From Acinetobacter tjernbergiae DSM 14971 = CIP 107465 (GTDB lineage: Bacteria > Pseudomonadota > Gammaproteobacteria > Pseudomonadales > Moraxellaceae), in the NCBI RefSeq assembly GCF_000374425.1, contig NZ_KB894353.1, positions 62,001-126,000 on the forward strand: a DNA stretch of 64,000 bases, in the 5' to 3' direction. Made by a program: the position numbers and the translations under genes. The notes under the pieces are model-generated. The model was not told the DNA's origin and did not search any database. It worked only from the letters and a program-made list of their open reading frames with translations. Positions 16,817 to 26,984 of this stretch are shown in pieces; position 1 is the first letter of the stretch; every line of letters starts with the position of its first letter.

Positions 16817-18265
16817 ATGGAAATAGAGCTTAAATTTCAACTTCCTGAATCTAAGAAAAAAACGGTTTTACAAACACTGAATAAGCAAAAAGCGCAAAAA
16901 ATTCAGCTCCAAGCCAAATATTATGATACCGCTGACCGCTTACTTGCCAAAAATTATGTCGCTATCCGTTTACGCCAAGAAGGTGAACACTGGGTACAAA
17001 CCTTTAAAGCCGCCAGTAAAAACCATCTACAACGCATTGAAGAAGATATTTATCTGGGTAAATGTGAACAAGAACCCGAACTCGATCTATCACTTTATCA
17101 GCACAACCGAACCGTTCAAACAGTGCTACATGAAATTTTAGGTGATACGCCTGCTGAACTACAATTACAGTTTCAAACCAATGTACAACGAAGTTTCCAT
17201 GTGTTTGAGTTTGAAGGCTCACAGATCGAAGTTTGTTTAGATAATGGTGAAATTCGTACCCCAACCAATCAAGCCAAAATCTGTGAAGTCGAATTTGAAC
17301 TCAAACAAGGTGCAGCACAAGACTTAATTAATTTTGCCAAGACATGGGTAGATAAATATCAATTATGGCTTGATGTGCGTAGTAAAGCGGAACGGGGTAA
17401 TTTACTGGCGGTTGGCAAATGTGTTTCTCCTGCGACCAAAGCCAAAATGCTAAATTTAGAATCTGACATTAGCGCTGAACAAGCAGTTAAATTGATCGTC
17501 GAAAATACCTTAAACCAGATATTGCCAAATGCTGCCGCAATCGCAGATGGTGTCGCTGAAGCCGATCATATTCATCAAGCGCGTGTCGGTTTACGTCGCT
17601 TACGCTCTGCTTTAAAACATTTTTCAAATTGGTCAGCACAGATTGACCCAACTTGGGAAAATGAATTGGCAGAACTTTTTAGGGCTTTAGGACAATCACG
17701 TGATCGTGATGCGATTCAGGATTCCGTGATTCCACTAATCAAACAAAGCTGTGATTTTGAATTTCCTCTTAGTGCTGAAATAGATTCCAATATCGCTAAG
17801 CTTTTCAGTGCAGCTAAAACAACACAGCTATTCTTATCATTATTTAGTTTTATATATTGTGGTGATGAGTCGAAATTAAAATTATCTAAACAAGTGACTA
17901 AAAGTTTGAGCAAGCTTTTTCATAAAATTTTAATGGACGCGACTCAGTTTTCTACACTTACAGTTAAACAACAACATCGTACTCGTAAGCGTATCAAGCA
18001 ATTGCGTTATTGCATCGACTTTATTTCTGGGCTTTATCCTGAAAAAGAGGTTCAGCAATTTCTAAATAAACTAGAACCAATCCAAGAATATTTAGGTTTT
18101 TATAATGATCTATTTGTGGCTGAGCAGATTTTTGAAAAACAGGCAGCAGAACAATCACAATTTTTATTTGCTTTAGGTTGGGTTAAGGCACAACAGCCTC
18201 ATGTCGCAAAGAAAGCAGATAAAAAGTTACAGCATTTATCGGCTAAAGATATTTTTTGGAAGTAG
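16817..18265 (+). CDS. ygiF: CYTH and CHAD domain inorganic triphosphatase
   Basis: A 482-residue protein with two domains. The CYTH domain (about 1-200) starts with the signature ExExK as MEIELKF and would hydrolyse inorganic triphosphate in its beta-tunnel. The CHAD domain (about 225-470) has the His/Arg-rich helix HIHQARVGLRRLRSALK and would bind polyphosphate. The same domain order is seen in E. coli YgiF. An AGGAG box lies before the start codon. It is a single-gene unit, followed by a small REP-like hairpin. Confidence 0.9.
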   Translation: MEIELKFQLPESKKKTVLQTLNKQKAQKIQLQAKYYDTADRLLAKNYVAIRLRQEGEHWVQTFKAASKNHLQRIEEDIYLGKCEQEPELDLSLYQHNRTVQTVLHEILGDTPAELQLQFQTNVQRSFHVFEFEGSQIEVCLDNGEIRTPTNQAKICEVEFELKQGAAQDLINFAKTWVDKYQLWLDVRSKAERGNLLAVGKCVSPATKAKMLNLESDISAEQAVKLIVENTLNQILPNAAAIADGVAEADHIHQARVGLRRLRSALKHFSNWSAQIDPTWENELAELFRALGQSRDRDAIQDSVIPLIKQSCDFEFPLSAEIDSNIAKLFSAAKTTQLFLSLFSFIYCGDESKLKLSKQVTKSLSKLFHKILMDATQFSTLTVKQQHRTRKRIKQLRYCIDFISGLYPEKEVQQFLNKLEPIQEYLGFYNDLFVAEQIFEKQAAEQSQFLFALGWVKAQQPHVAKKADKKLQHLSAKDIFWK

Positions 18266-18311
18266 TAATCGCCCCCAAACCTGAATATTGATCAGTATAA
18301 ATCTCCCCTAA

Positions 18312-18332
18312 CCCCTCTTTGAAAAAGAGGGG
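18312..18332. repeat. Short palindromic hairpin, REP-like
   Basis: CCCCTCTTT pairs with AAAGAGGGG around GAA, between two convergent genes. The surrounding CTCCCCTAACCCCTC wording resembles dispersed intergenic repeats of many gammaproteobacteria. There is no T-run, so it is only a possible terminator. Confidence 0.5.
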
Positions 18333-18368
18333 AATGAAAAGCTACACTTCACAAAAAATTATCAAATC

Positions 18369-19001
18369 TTACCGATATTTCCCAAAAATCTTCCATATCC
18401 CATTATCTGCAATCGGATCACTATAACTATCATTACGCTGCTTACGTGGCTTATCCCGTGCATCCACCAATTTAAAATGTGGCTCAACACTTAAAATCAT
18501 ACCATTCATATAAAAACGGGTGCGTGTATACTCAGTTTGCCCATGCTGAAATACATAAGTCCGTAAATCAATAAACTCACGATGTGCCACTAACGCCGCA
18601 GTATCATCACTCCCCAACCATTCCTGCATCGCAAAAATCTGATCGGTCTCAAATTGCCCACATTTTTCGAGCAAAGCCGCCACGCCACGAAAAGTCTTAG
18701 ATTCTTTAGCCCGTGTTTTATTAATTCGAATACGATCGACATGAAAGAAAAACAGTGGCAGATTTAAATGGCTCGGTAAATGAATGGCATCCACCACGCC
18801 ATCCTCCATAAAGGGCTGACAGAGTTGCTGTGCCCTTTCAATCAAAGGTTGCCATTGTCGGTAATATTTATCAACCTCGTCCTTTAAACCATAATAAATC
18901 GGCAAGCCTTCGACATACTCTAAATATTGTGGTGGATGAATATGTTGGCGTAGTAAGGCAATATCCGTTTTAAGACTTTGAATTGCAATCGCATCTTGCA
19001 T
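18369..19001 (-). CDS. Conserved hypothetical protein, 210 residues
   Basis: I do not recognise a family. The protein is soluble, without signal peptide or membrane segment. It begins MQDAIAIQSLKTDIALLRQH, has an aromatic segment LNLPLFFFHVDRIRINKTRA near residues 78-97 and a basic, Gly-containing end (NGIWKIFGKYR). It stands alone, convergent with the CYTH/CHAD gene and divergent from the DUF3144 gene, with 77 bp or more to each promoter side. Base composition equals that of its neighbours, so it is probably part of the Acinetobacter core set. Confidence 0.75.
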   Translation of the reverse strand: MQDAIAIQSLKTDIALLRQHIHPPQYLEYVEGLPIYYGLKDEVDKYYRQWQPLIERAQQLCQPFMEDGVVDAIHLPSHLNLPLFFFHVDRIRINKTRAKESKTFRGVAALLEKCGQFETDQIFAMQEWLGSDDTAALVAHREFIDLRTYVFQHGQTEYTRTRFYMNGMILSVEPHFKLVDARDKPRKQRNDSYSDPIADNGIWKIFGKYR

Positions 19002-19105
19002 AGTGATTATTCTAATTACTTAGGCTATTTTAGATTAAGCCAAAGGTTTAGTTTCGACAAGGCTTTGTCTATAATATTGTGTCTTATTTGTTGTTGGGAA
19101 AAATC

Positions 19106-19492
19106 ATGTCTCAAAAAATTAATGCCACTGATGTGACAGAAGAAGAAGCTTTAAATGCAGTATTTTTTGAGCGTGCGGATGAATTTATCAAACAAGCCAA
19201 TGAGTTTTGCCGCCCACAAAAAGGGCAACAACCGAAGCCAGAAGATTTACGTGCGCAAGTGAGTGCTGCGATGTTATTTGGCACAGCTCGCTTTAATACG
19301 TGGGTCGCAGCCAATAACTTTAAAGATGGCAATGAAATGCGTGATGCCAAAGAGCAAGTCATGTCTTATCTGCTGCAACAATTCCAAATGATGTTAGAAG
19401 ATAATTTTGACGAATATTGCGAGCAGTTTGAGAATTACTTACGCTTCCGTAAAAATGAAGATTTTCATACGCACAAACACGATCACGAATGA
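19106..19492 (+). CDS. DUF3144 domain protein
   Basis: A 128-residue acidic protein with the DUF3144 pattern: EFIKQANEF near residue 23, AAMLFGTARFNTW near 56 and a His-rich end (HTHKHDHE). Function is not known. I prefer the ATG at 19106 (preceded by TTGGGAAAAATC) to a GTG at 19079. A TATAAT box lies at 19070-19075, so the transcript would start after the GTG. A strong bidirectional terminator follows the gene. Confidence 0.85.
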   Translation: MSQKINATDVTEEEALNAVFFERADEFIKQANEFCRPQKGQQPKPEDLRAQVSAAMLFGTARFNTWVAANNFKDGNEMRDAKEQVMSYLLQQFQMMLEDNFDEYCEQFENYLRFRKNEDFHTHKHDHE

Positions 19493-19502
19493 TTTAAGTT
19501 CA

Positions 19503-19534
19503 AAAAGAAAGCCACCTAAGAGTGGCTTTCTTTT
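19503..19534. terminator. Bidirectional terminator
   Basis: AAAAGAAAGCCAC pairs with GTGGCTTTCTTTT around CTAAGA. It serves the DUF3144 gene (plus) and the M16 peptidase gene (minus), which converge here. Confidence 0.9.
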
Positions 19535-19540
19535 GATCTG

Positions 19541-22309
19541 CTATTTTAAGTCTTGGGCTTTACCATATTGGTCAGCCATCACCTCAACAAACTGATCTAG
19601 CTTGATATATTTCTTAATCACAGCATCCACATCTGCCTTGGTCAGTTTTGCAAGCGCTTGATCTCGCTCAGCACGATCCATCAAGGTTTTATTACGCTCT
19701 AACTGTCCTGTAAGCATTTTATGAATATTTCGTTCATCTTCTAATGAAGTCACGCGCTTCTTCATAATATCTGCTTTAGCCGCTTCCACTTCCTGCTCAG
19801 TTACCCCTTTACTCAATAAATCGGTCAATACCTTATGAACAGATTGCGATACCTGATCAGAACGACCCGCTGTATAGTTCGCTGTAATACTAATCGACCC
19901 ACTTTCGGTGTCTGAATCTAGATCAAGATCACTCCCAAAACCATAAACAAGCGCATTTTTCTCACGTAATTCCTGAGCCAAACGAGAAGATAACTGCGAG
20001 TTACCCATAATATGACTGAGGAGAATCAAGGCAGGTGCATCCTGATGGTAAGCACCTACAGGAATGGTTAGAATACTTTGATAGCTACCAAACTCACGTT
20101 GCTCGGATAAAGCATGTACTTTTTCTGCTTTGAATTGAACATACGGCGATGTAATTTTTTGGTATGGGTGTTTGGTTTTCCACTGTCCAAATGCTTTCTG
20201 TAGGGTGCTTTGCATTTTCTTCGGATCGAAATCACCTGTTACTGCGATTTGCGCATGATTAGTGACAAAGAATTGATCATAGAATTGCTTAACCTGTGCT
20301 TGTGTCGCTTCATTTAACTGCTTTTTGGCAAATTCAGGTTCAAAGTGATAACGCAAATCACCTGGTTGATAGGTTTCAAGTAATCGAGCCAAGGTCATTG
20401 AGGCAACAATCGCAGGTTCAGTATACGGTCGATCTAATGCAGATAAGCTTTGATTTTTCGCTAAATCAAATTCTGATTGTGCAAATTTAGGCTGCTTCAT
20501 GACATCAATAATAAAGTTTAAGAAATCTTCAAATTTGTCTTTTTTTGCCTGAATCCCAATCGTCAAACCATTACCATTTGAAGTGATAGATGCTCCACCA
20601 CTTGCTGCAATCGCTTTATCTGTAATTTCTTGCAATGTATGTTTTTCAGAACCACGCAGCATCAAATAACTGGTTAAATCTAAGGTCACCCCTTTGCCAA
20701 ACAGTGATTTCTCCGTACCAAAATCTAGGCTAATGGTGGCATAGGTTTTGTCATCACGTGTTGTGGTTGGAAATAAAGCATAGCGAATACCATTCTTTAA
20801 CTCACCACGTTGGATTTTTTGCTCATGTTTCTGTAGCTGCTGCGCAGACTGTGCAACAAACTGAGTAACTTCTTGTTGATAAATAGCAACATCTTTCAAA
20901 GGTTCAGGTTTTTCGGCACTTTGATCTAAGGTTTTAGGTTTATCTTGTGCCTTGAGTGTCATCGCTTTCTTTTGATCTTCAGGCGTAGGTAGAATATCTC
21001 CCGAAATACGATGAGATGACACTAGAAACTGTTTTAATGTTTGATTTGCATCATTCAATTTTAAATCTTGAATGGCTTGTAAATCTTTGAAGTACTGATC
21101 CCATTGCCCATGTGAAGACACTGCATAATCACTGAGACGAGAACCCAAAGCAGCGGCATCATTTGCAATCGTATCAGCGGTATTTTGAGTAATGGTTTTA
21201 ATACGTTGTAATTCTGCATCTGTAAATGCTTGGCTATTCTCGACACCTTCAATCAAAGCGTCATCGACTTTCTTCGCATCATGATTCGGCGCATAAATAG
21301 CGCCCATAAAGACCAAATTAAAATCTTGGTCTAACCATGTTGTCGATTGAACAGCCGTACTCACCCCCGTTTCCACCATGCTCTTATACAGCGTACCACT
21401 AGGCTGCATGGTATAAAGTGCTGGCGCAAGTGCCAAAGCTGGCTGTAGTTGTGTATTTTTCCCATTCATATAGATGTGGAATTTAGCGAGGTCGCTGCCC
21501 TTTTGTACCGTGAATTTACGCTGCTCAATCTTACTTGAATCTAAGACTGGAACTTGAACAGGCGCAGGCACAGTACGTGCAGGAATCGGACTAAAATATT
21601 GATCAATTTTATTCAGTACTTCTGCTTTATCAAATTTACCCGAAATCACCATCACAGCATTATTGGGCGCATACCATGTTCTATAAAACTGATTGAGCTC
21701 ATTCATCTTGATGGATTTTAATTCTGGTAAATCCCCAATCGGCAATCGACCTAAATATTGATTGCCATAGGCAGCTTTCCACATTTGGTCCATCAATACT
21801 GCAAACGGTTGATCCATTCGGATCTCACGTTCACGTTTTACAATTTCAATTTCAGAAGGGACAAATTTTTCTTGTAACACCAATTTATCCATACGCTCAG
21901 ATTCGAGGTATAAAATTTCATTCAGTGCATTTTTTTCAGGACGAACAATATTTAAATATTTGGTTGAATAATAATCGGTACTCGCATTGGTCATCAACGT
22001 GAATTGATCCAAGCGACGCTGAAATTCATCACCTTTGACATTTTGTGTACCTTTAAAAGCCAAATGTTCGAGTAAATGAGCAAGACCACCTTTCCCTTTA
22101 GGATCATTCAGTGAGCCTGTTAAGTACACCGTATTGACATAAACTTTGTTTTCTTTATCGTTTGGCGCAAGGATAACTCTGAAACCATTATCTAATTTGT
22201 ATTCTTCAATATTTTTTTCACTTTTTACGAGTACTGTCTGAGACCAAGACGTTGCACTCAACCCAATCAAACAAAGTGAGAGCGTAAGCTGCTTAAACCG
22301 CATTAACAT
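19541..22309 (-). CDS. Periplasmic M16 family zinc peptidase
   Basis: A 922-residue insulinase/pitrilysin-family peptidase. It starts with a signal peptide (MLMRFKQLTLSLCLIGLSAT, cleavage near SWSQ). The inverted zinc motif HxxEH is at 78-82 (HLLEHLAFKG). A second M16 domain in the C-terminal half (from about 500) has no such motif, as is normal for two-domain M16 proteins that form a closed chamber. The substrate is not evident, but peptides in the periplasm are likely. PqqL-like proteins of this size exist in E. coli. Alone in its transcription unit. Confidence 0.9.
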   Translation of the reverse strand: MLMRFKQLTLSLCLIGLSATSWSQTVLVKSEKNIEEYKLDNGFRVILAPNDKENKVYVNTVYLTGSLNDPKGKGGLAHLLEHLAFKGTQNVKGDEFQRRLDQFTLMTNASTDYYSTKYLNIVRPEKNALNEILYLESERMDKLVLQEKFVPSEIEIVKREREIRMDQPFAVLMDQMWKAAYGNQYLGRLPIGDLPELKSIKMNELNQFYRTWYAPNNAVMVISGKFDKAEVLNKIDQYFSPIPARTVPAPVQVPVLDSSKIEQRKFTVQKGSDLAKFHIYMNGKNTQLQPALALAPALYTMQPSGTLYKSMVETGVSTAVQSTTWLDQDFNLVFMGAIYAPNHDAKKVDDALIEGVENSQAFTDAELQRIKTITQNTADTIANDAAALGSRLSDYAVSSHGQWDQYFKDLQAIQDLKLNDANQTLKQFLVSSHRISGDILPTPEDQKKAMTLKAQDKPKTLDQSAEKPEPLKDVAIYQQEVTQFVAQSAQQLQKHEQKIQRGELKNGIRYALFPTTTRDDKTYATISLDFGTEKSLFGKGVTLDLTSYLMLRGSEKHTLQEITDKAIAASGGASITSNGNGLTIGIQAKKDKFEDFLNFIIDVMKQPKFAQSEFDLAKNQSLSALDRPYTEPAIVASMTLARLLETYQPGDLRYHFEPEFAKKQLNEATQAQVKQFYDQFFVTNHAQIAVTGDFDPKKMQSTLQKAFGQWKTKHPYQKITSPYVQFKAEKVHALSEQREFGSYQSILTIPVGAYHQDAPALILLSHIMGNSQLSSRLAQELREKNALVYGFGSDLDLDSDTESGSISITANYTAGRSDQVSQSVHKVLTDLLSKGVTEQEVEAAKADIMKKRVTSLEDERNIHKMLTGQLERNKTLMDRAERDQALAKLTKADVDAVIKKYIKLDQFVEVMADQYGKAQDLK

Positions 22310-22394
22310 AGATTATCCAAGTTTTTTTGGTGATTTAAATAAAAACAACAAGCTATACTAGATAATGGTTTAAATTTTTAATAGTTATGTTTTG

Positions 22395-22424
22395 AAAAAA
22401 GCTGTGTATTTAAACAGCTTTTTT
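22395..22424 (-). terminator. Terminator of the PhzF-like gene
   Basis: AAAAAAGCTGT pairs with ACAGCTTTTTT around GTATTTAA, 30 bp after the stop codon. Confidence 0.88.
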
Positions 22425-22453
22425 CTATGTTTTTATAGCGGTTTAGTTACAAT

Positions 22454-23272
22454 TTAAATTTCAAGTTCAGCTTGCATATATAGTTTTGCATAACCTGAGA
22501 TTTCAATGCGTTGTTCAGACTCAATCACACAGTCTAAAATCCCACCTCGAACTGATGCCTGATAAGCAACAAGTTCGGTTCGATCAAGTTTTTCAGCCCA
22601 CAATGGAGCAATCGCAGTATGAATCGAACCCGTGACAGGGTCTTCATTAATCCCAATTGCAGGGGCAAAATAACGAGATACACAATCAAACTGACCTTCT
22701 CCTCTCGCTGTAATAGCAACATCAGGTTGAGAGGCTGTAATCGCAGTACGTCGTTTCCCTAATTGTTTTAATTTTTCAAAATTAGGTTGTTCATTTAAGA
22801 CATCATCTACTGTTTCATATTCAACAATATAAGCCTGCTCATTCAGATAAACCGCTTTAAATGGCTTGGTTAAACCATCCCGCAGTTCCTGAGGATATTC
22901 AGACACAAGTTCAGCTTTTCGAATAGGAAAATTCATCTTAATCTTGCCATCTACCGCTTGGCTAACCACAAAAATTCCCAAATCGCGCACATGGAATTGA
23001 ATGGTTTTTGCCATCGTAAAATCTTTAAATAAAATGAAGGCACTCGCTAGCGTGGCATGTCCACAAAATGCAACTTCATCTGTTGGTGAAAACCAACGAA
23101 TTTCATAATTTCCATCATCTATTGTCTTAACAAAAGCTGTCTCGGAAAGGTTATTTTCTAATGCGATATTTTGCATTAAGTTTTCATCTAACCATTGCTC
23201 TGTAACAATGACAGCCGCAGGATTACCTTTAAATAGTTCTTGGGTAAAAGCATCAACTTGATACATCTTCAT
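22454..23272 (-). CDS. PhzF family isomerase/epimerase-like protein
   Basis: A member of the PhzF/YddE family of diaminopimelate-epimerase-like folds. The N-terminus MKMYQVDAFTQELFKGNPAA, the catalytic Glu in NNLSETAFV (near residue 45), FCGHATLASA near 72 and the C-terminal GINEDPVTGSIH are all family signatures. Substrates of most members are unknown and phenazine genes are absent here. I take the start at MKMYQVDAF, where family members begin. An in-frame ATG 51 bp upstream (23323) would add 17 residues without homology. Confidence 0.9.
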   Translation of the reverse strand: MKMYQVDAFTQELFKGNPAAVIVTEQWLDENLMQNIALENNLSETAFVKTIDDGNYEIRWFSPTDEVAFCGHATLASAFILFKDFTMAKTIQFHVRDLGIFVVSQAVDGKIKMNFPIRKAELVSEYPQELRDGLTKPFKAVYLNEQAYIVEYETVDDVLNEQPNFEKLKQLGKRRTAITASQPDVAITARGEGQFDCVSRYFAPAIGINEDPVTGSIHTAIAPLWAEKLDRTELVAYQASVRGGILDCVIESEQRIEISGYAKLYMQAELEI

Positions 23273-23514
23273 GACATGAGACTCTAAATATTTTTCAGCC
23301 ATTTTGAACTTTTGGTCTATCAATGGTAGATACAGATTTTTCTAAATTTACGATACACAGCATAATACTCGCAAATTTCTTCTCAATTTAGCTCAAATCA
23401 CTATCATCAATTATTTGTTTATATTCTCATTAAAACCATAACTGAAACTCGTTTAAGTTCAAGCAACTATAACGCACATGATATTTCTCAATGAATGAAT
23501 GTTTAAAATCTATC

Positions 23515-24024
23515 TTATTTTTTTTCTGTTACCCAAAGCGTGATAATGCCTTGAACAACAACGACTCCATCTTCACGCAACGCCTGCACATTGACATGCA
23601 AATCTCCAGTTTTCCAATCTCCTTCAACGACCGCTTTCAATTGAATGTCCGTATTCGCTTTAGCTAAATAATCAACTTGCATACCTTTGGGTAACCATCT
23701 GAGATGTGCTGGTACTGAAGCTTCTGCAAGAACACCCATGACATATTCCAATCCATTACAAATTGCAATCACATGAACTGTACCAATATGATTTTCTACA
23801 CTTTTATTTTTTGACATTCTCGCTTCGCAATAATTGCGTTCAAGTTTACGAATGATGGGATTAACCGTTTGAAAGTAAGGTGCTTTGCGACTCACAATTT
23901 TTGAAAGTATGGTTAATCCACCAGGAATATTTTTCAACTTAGCGTAAGCACTTAATACATAGTTTCCTTGCGGACTTATGCTTTTCTTTAAATCTTGAAC
24001 GAGGGTATTAAATAAATTAGACAT
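23515..24024 (-). CDS. DUF4442 hotdog-fold protein (thioesterase-like)
   Basis: About 169 residues with the DUF4442 pattern, related to PaaI-like acyl-CoA thioesterases: ENHIGTVHVIAICNGLEYVMG near residues 86-106 and MQVDYLAKA further on. It may act on an acyl-CoA, but no substrate can be named. The start MSNLFNTLV is preferred to one 39 bp upstream, though neither has a clear ribosome binding site. It is transcribed alone, between PhzF and icd. Confidence 0.82.
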   Translation of the reverse strand: MSNLFNTLVQDLKKSISPQGNYVLSAYAKLKNIPGGLTILSKIVSRKAPYFQTVNPIIRKLERNYCEARMSKNKSVENHIGTVHVIAICNGLEYVMGVLAEASVPAHLRWLPKGMQVDYLAKANTDIQLKAVVEGDWKTGDLHVNVQALREDGVVVVQGIITLWVTEKK

Positions 24025-24138
24025 TTTACAATTGATCTGTATCAGTTTTAAACGAGTAAACATATTGAAATCTATGTGACCTACTTTTACAAAGATGTTA
24101 TCTGAATATTCAGTTCATTCATTTTTCAAAAAATAAAA

Positions 24139-24164
24139 AAAGGAGTAGTCAAAACTACTCCTTT
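24139..24164 (-). terminator. Terminator of icd
   Basis: AAAGGAGTAGT pairs with ACTACTCCTTT around CAAA, about 20 bp after the icd stop codon, with a T-run on the minus strand. Confidence 0.9.
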
Positions 24165-24182
24165 AAAAACAATAAAAATGAC

Positions 24183-25439
24183 TCAATCGCCCATATGTTC
24201 AATGATCGCTTGACCAAATTCAGAACAACGTAACAAGGTTGCATTCGTCATTAAACGCTCAAAATCATAAGTGACCGTTTTCGCTTCGATAGCACCAGAA
24301 ATACCTTTGATAATCAGATCAGCAGCTTCTGTCCACTCCATATCACGCAACATCATCTCGGCAGACAGGATAATCGAACCAGGATTGACTTTATCTTGCC
24401 CTGCATATTTGGGTGCAGTTCCATGAGTCGCTTCATAGACCGCAATTGCACCACCAATATTGGCGCCTGGTGCAATACCGATTCCACCGACTTCAGCAGC
24501 AAGTGCATCAGAAATATAGTCACCATTTAAGTTCAATGTGGCAATAACTGAATAATCGACAGGACGCATTAGAATCTGTTGCAAGAAGGCATCGGCAATT
24601 ACATCTTTAATGATGATGTCTTTCCCATTTTTCGGGTTTTTGATTTTTACCCATGGTCCACCATCGAGTAACTCACCACCAAAACGCTCAATCGCAAGTT
24701 CATAGCCCCACTCTTTGAACGCACCTTCGGTGTATTTCATAATATTGCCTTTGTGAACCAAGGTCACAGAAGGTTTATCATTATCAATCGCAAACTGAAT
24801 GGCTTTGCGCACGAGACGCTGTGTACCTTCTTTTGATACAGGCTTAATCCCAATACCACATCCTTCAGAGAAACGAATCTTAGTCACACCCATTTCTTCT
24901 TTTAGAAATTTAATGACTTTTTTAGCTTCTTCTGAGTCTGCTTTCCACTCAATCCCTGCATAAATATCTTCTGAGTTTTCACGGAAGATCACCATATCCG
25001 TTGATTCAGGGTGTCGAACAGGTGAAGGAACACCTTTAAACCAACGTACTGGACGCACACAGACATATAAATCAAGTTCTTGGCGTAATGCAACGTTCAA
25101 AGAACGAATACCACCACCAACAGGTGTGGTTAAAGGCCCTTTAATGGAAACAATAAACTCACGTAGAGCGTCAAAAGTTTCTTCTGGCATATAACTGCCA
25201 TAAATTTTGTCTGCTTTTTCACCACAATAGACTTCCATCCATTCAATTGAACGTTTGCCACCGTAAGCTTTTAATACCGCAGCATCTACTACTGCTTTCA
25301 TAGCTGGTGTAATATCCACACCAATACCATCACCTTCAATAAAAGGGATGATTGGATGATTTGGAACATTCAGTGACAGGTCTGCATTTACTGTGATTTT
25401 GTCACCATCTGCAGGAACCACGATCTTCTGATAACCCAT
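24183..25439 (-). CDS. icd: NADP-dependent isocitrate dehydrogenase
   Basis: Converts isocitrate to 2-oxoglutarate and CO2 in the TCA cycle. The 418-residue product is the E. coli-type homodimeric enzyme. Substrate-binding [20 protein letters not shown] near residue 120, IEGDGIG near 34 and the NADP-site segment [11 protein letters not shown] near 340 are present. The phosphorylatable Ser lies in the RSLNVALR loop. It is divergent from the rluE-type gene, the same arrangement as in E. coli. Confidence 0.97.
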   Translation of the reverse strand: MGYQKIVVPADGDKITVNADLSLNVPNHPIIPFIEGDGIGVDITPAMKAVVDAAVLKAYGGKRSIEWMEVYCGEKADKIYGSYMPEETFDALREFIVSIKGPLTTPVGGGIRSLNVALRQELDLYVCVRPVRWFKGVPSPVRHPESTDMVIFRENSEDIYAGIEWKADSEEAKKVIKFLKEEMGVTKIRFSEGCGIGIKPVSKEGTQRLVRKAIQFAIDNDKPSVTLVHKGNIMKYTEGAFKEWGYELAIERFGGELLDGGPWVKIKNPKNGKDIIIKDVIADAFLQQILMRPVDYSVIATLNLNGDYISDALAAEVGGIGIAPGANIGGAIAVYEATHGTAPKYAGQDKVNPGSIILSAEMMLRDMEWTEAADLIIKGISGAIEAKTVTYDFERLMTNATLLRCSEFGQAIIEHMGD

Positions 25440-25631
25440 TTTGCAGGTTCTCCCTCATGTATTTAGCGATTATCACTATGCCTTCTATGGCATACTTTCG
25501 TTTTTATTGCATGAAACAGTTTAGTTCAAAACAGGTTTTTTTGAGATTTATACGGGAAATAACAACATTTTCCGATTAAATAAAAGCCTTTATTGTTATG
25601 ATGCCGCCCATAGCCAAAGCAGTATACTCAT

Positions 25632-26450
25632 ATGAAAATAGTTGTATTCAACAAACCTTTTGACGTTTTGTCACAGTTCCGTGAGGATGAAACACATTTA
25701 ACTGTTTCACACTTTATTAAAGACCCTGAACTTCGTATCGCAGGTCGCTTAGATCTAGATTCCGAGGGCTTAATGTTTCTTACCGATCATGGAGGGTTAA
25801 ATCAATATATTACCCACCCAGAGAATAAGAAATATAAGACTTATCTTGCTCAAGTTGATGGCGATGTTACAGAAGAAGCCATTGAACGACTACAAAAAGG
25901 CGTTGAACTCGCCGATGGTATGACTTTACCTGCCAAAGCACGTAAAGTAGATCAGCCAGAGTGGTTATGGGAACGTACGCCACCTGTACGTTTTCGTGCC
26001 AATATTCCAACCACTTGGATCGAACTACAAATCTGTGAAGGACGTAACCGCCAAGTTCGCCGCATGACAGCTGCCGTTGGTTTTCCAACTTTACGTTTGA
26101 TCCGTACTCAAATTGGTTCGATTGATGTCGTTAAACTTGGTTTAAAACCTGGTGAACAAATCGAAATTGAACCGTTGCTTTATCCTGACTTTAAGGATGT
26201 ACCTGCGGATAAACCGTATGAAGGACGTTCTTTTGCGAAAAAATCGCACAATAAGCCGCATTTCTCTCGTGCAAAAGATAAAGCGCGTGAAGAAAAAGGC
26301 GAAACGCCTTTTAAAGGGAAGAAAAAAGCAGGTGGTGGCACAACTCGTATTTGGCAAACTGAAGATACGGATAAGCCACGCCGTAAAACCAATGGTACGA
26401 CTCGTCCAAATACCAAAGCACCTCGTGGCCGTAACCGCAATGGTCGTTAA
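25632..26450 (+). CDS. rluE: 23S rRNA pseudouridine synthase, RluE type
   Basis: A 272-residue RsuA/RluE-family pseudouridine synthase. The catalytic Asp is in GRLDLDSEGLMFLTDHG (near residue 41), and EGRNRQVRRMTAAVGFPTLR is the conserved C-terminal motif. The position next to icd supports RluE, which modifies U2457 of 23S rRNA. There is no S4 domain. It carries an extra basic tail of about 80 residues rich in Lys/Arg/Gly, probably an RNA-binding extension. A weak hairpin AAGCTCAC/GTGGGCTT follows the gene at about 26468-26487. Confidence 0.9.
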   Translation: MKIVVFNKPFDVLSQFREDETHLTVSHFIKDPELRIAGRLDLDSEGLMFLTDHGGLNQYITHPENKKYKTYLAQVDGDVTEEAIERLQKGVELADGMTLPAKARKVDQPEWLWERTPPVRFRANIPTTWIELQICEGRNRQVRRMTAAVGFPTLRLIRTQIGSIDVVKLGLKPGEQIEIEPLLYPDFKDVPADKPYEGRSFAKKSHNKPHFSRAKDKAREEKGETPFKGKKKAGGGTTRIWQTEDTDKPRRKTNGTTRPNTKAPRGRNRNGR

Positions 26451-26984
26451 GATTTAGTAATATAATCAAAGCTCACGTAAGTGGGCTTACATATTTGGAA
26501 CTGTAATTTTAAACTATTATTTTTTGGGTCTGTAATGAATCATCACAAAACTAACCTACTATAACCCTTAAATATCTCGATTAACTTACTTGTACTTAGA
26601 TCATCAATTATTCTTTTTTAATATTGGATTTAAATTGTCAAAATTTAGTGGTAAATTTCCCTATAGAGAACCTGTTCTAATCGATAAAGAATAGCTTCAA
26701 TATAATTTCTAAAATTTTGTTTGAGATAAATATCAAAATTACGAGTATCACTGCGTAAGGTTCTAATGTTGATCATTTAGTGTTGTAGGAAGCATTCAAA
26801 TAGTAAATTTGGTTTAGCGATTAAATTTTAATTACTATCTTTTATACAGAAAATATCAAGAGCCCCTAATACCGAATATTTGTTAGCTAAGACTCAATAT
26901 GTTTAGAGTTCTATCAAAGTTTTTTGACCACTTAATAAATTAAAAAACTCTAAACATATCAAAGTATTGAAATATATAACTCTA
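26451..26984. other. 534-bp intergenic stretch, rluE to maeA
   Basis: Very AT-rich. It holds a weak hairpin after rluE and the 14-bp inverted repeat described separately. On the minus strand a 43-codon ORF (26645-26776, begins MINIRTLRSDTRNF) has no ribosome binding site, and I do not count it as a gene. It could be a remnant. I see no RNA gene here. Confidence 0.6.
26897..26959. repeat. 14-bp inverted repeat after maeA
   Basis: ATATGTTTAGAGTT (26897-26910) and AACTCTAAACATAT (26946-26959) are perfect complements 35 bp apart, ending 25 bp after the maeA stop codon. It may be a terminator or the ends of a lost small mobile element. Confidence 0.7.

Noticed and set aside
26645..26776. Minus-strand 43-codon ORF (MINIRTLRSDTRNF...)
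   Set aside because: No ribosome binding site, no neighbours and a TAA directly before the ATG. Could be a remnant, but I cannot support a gene.
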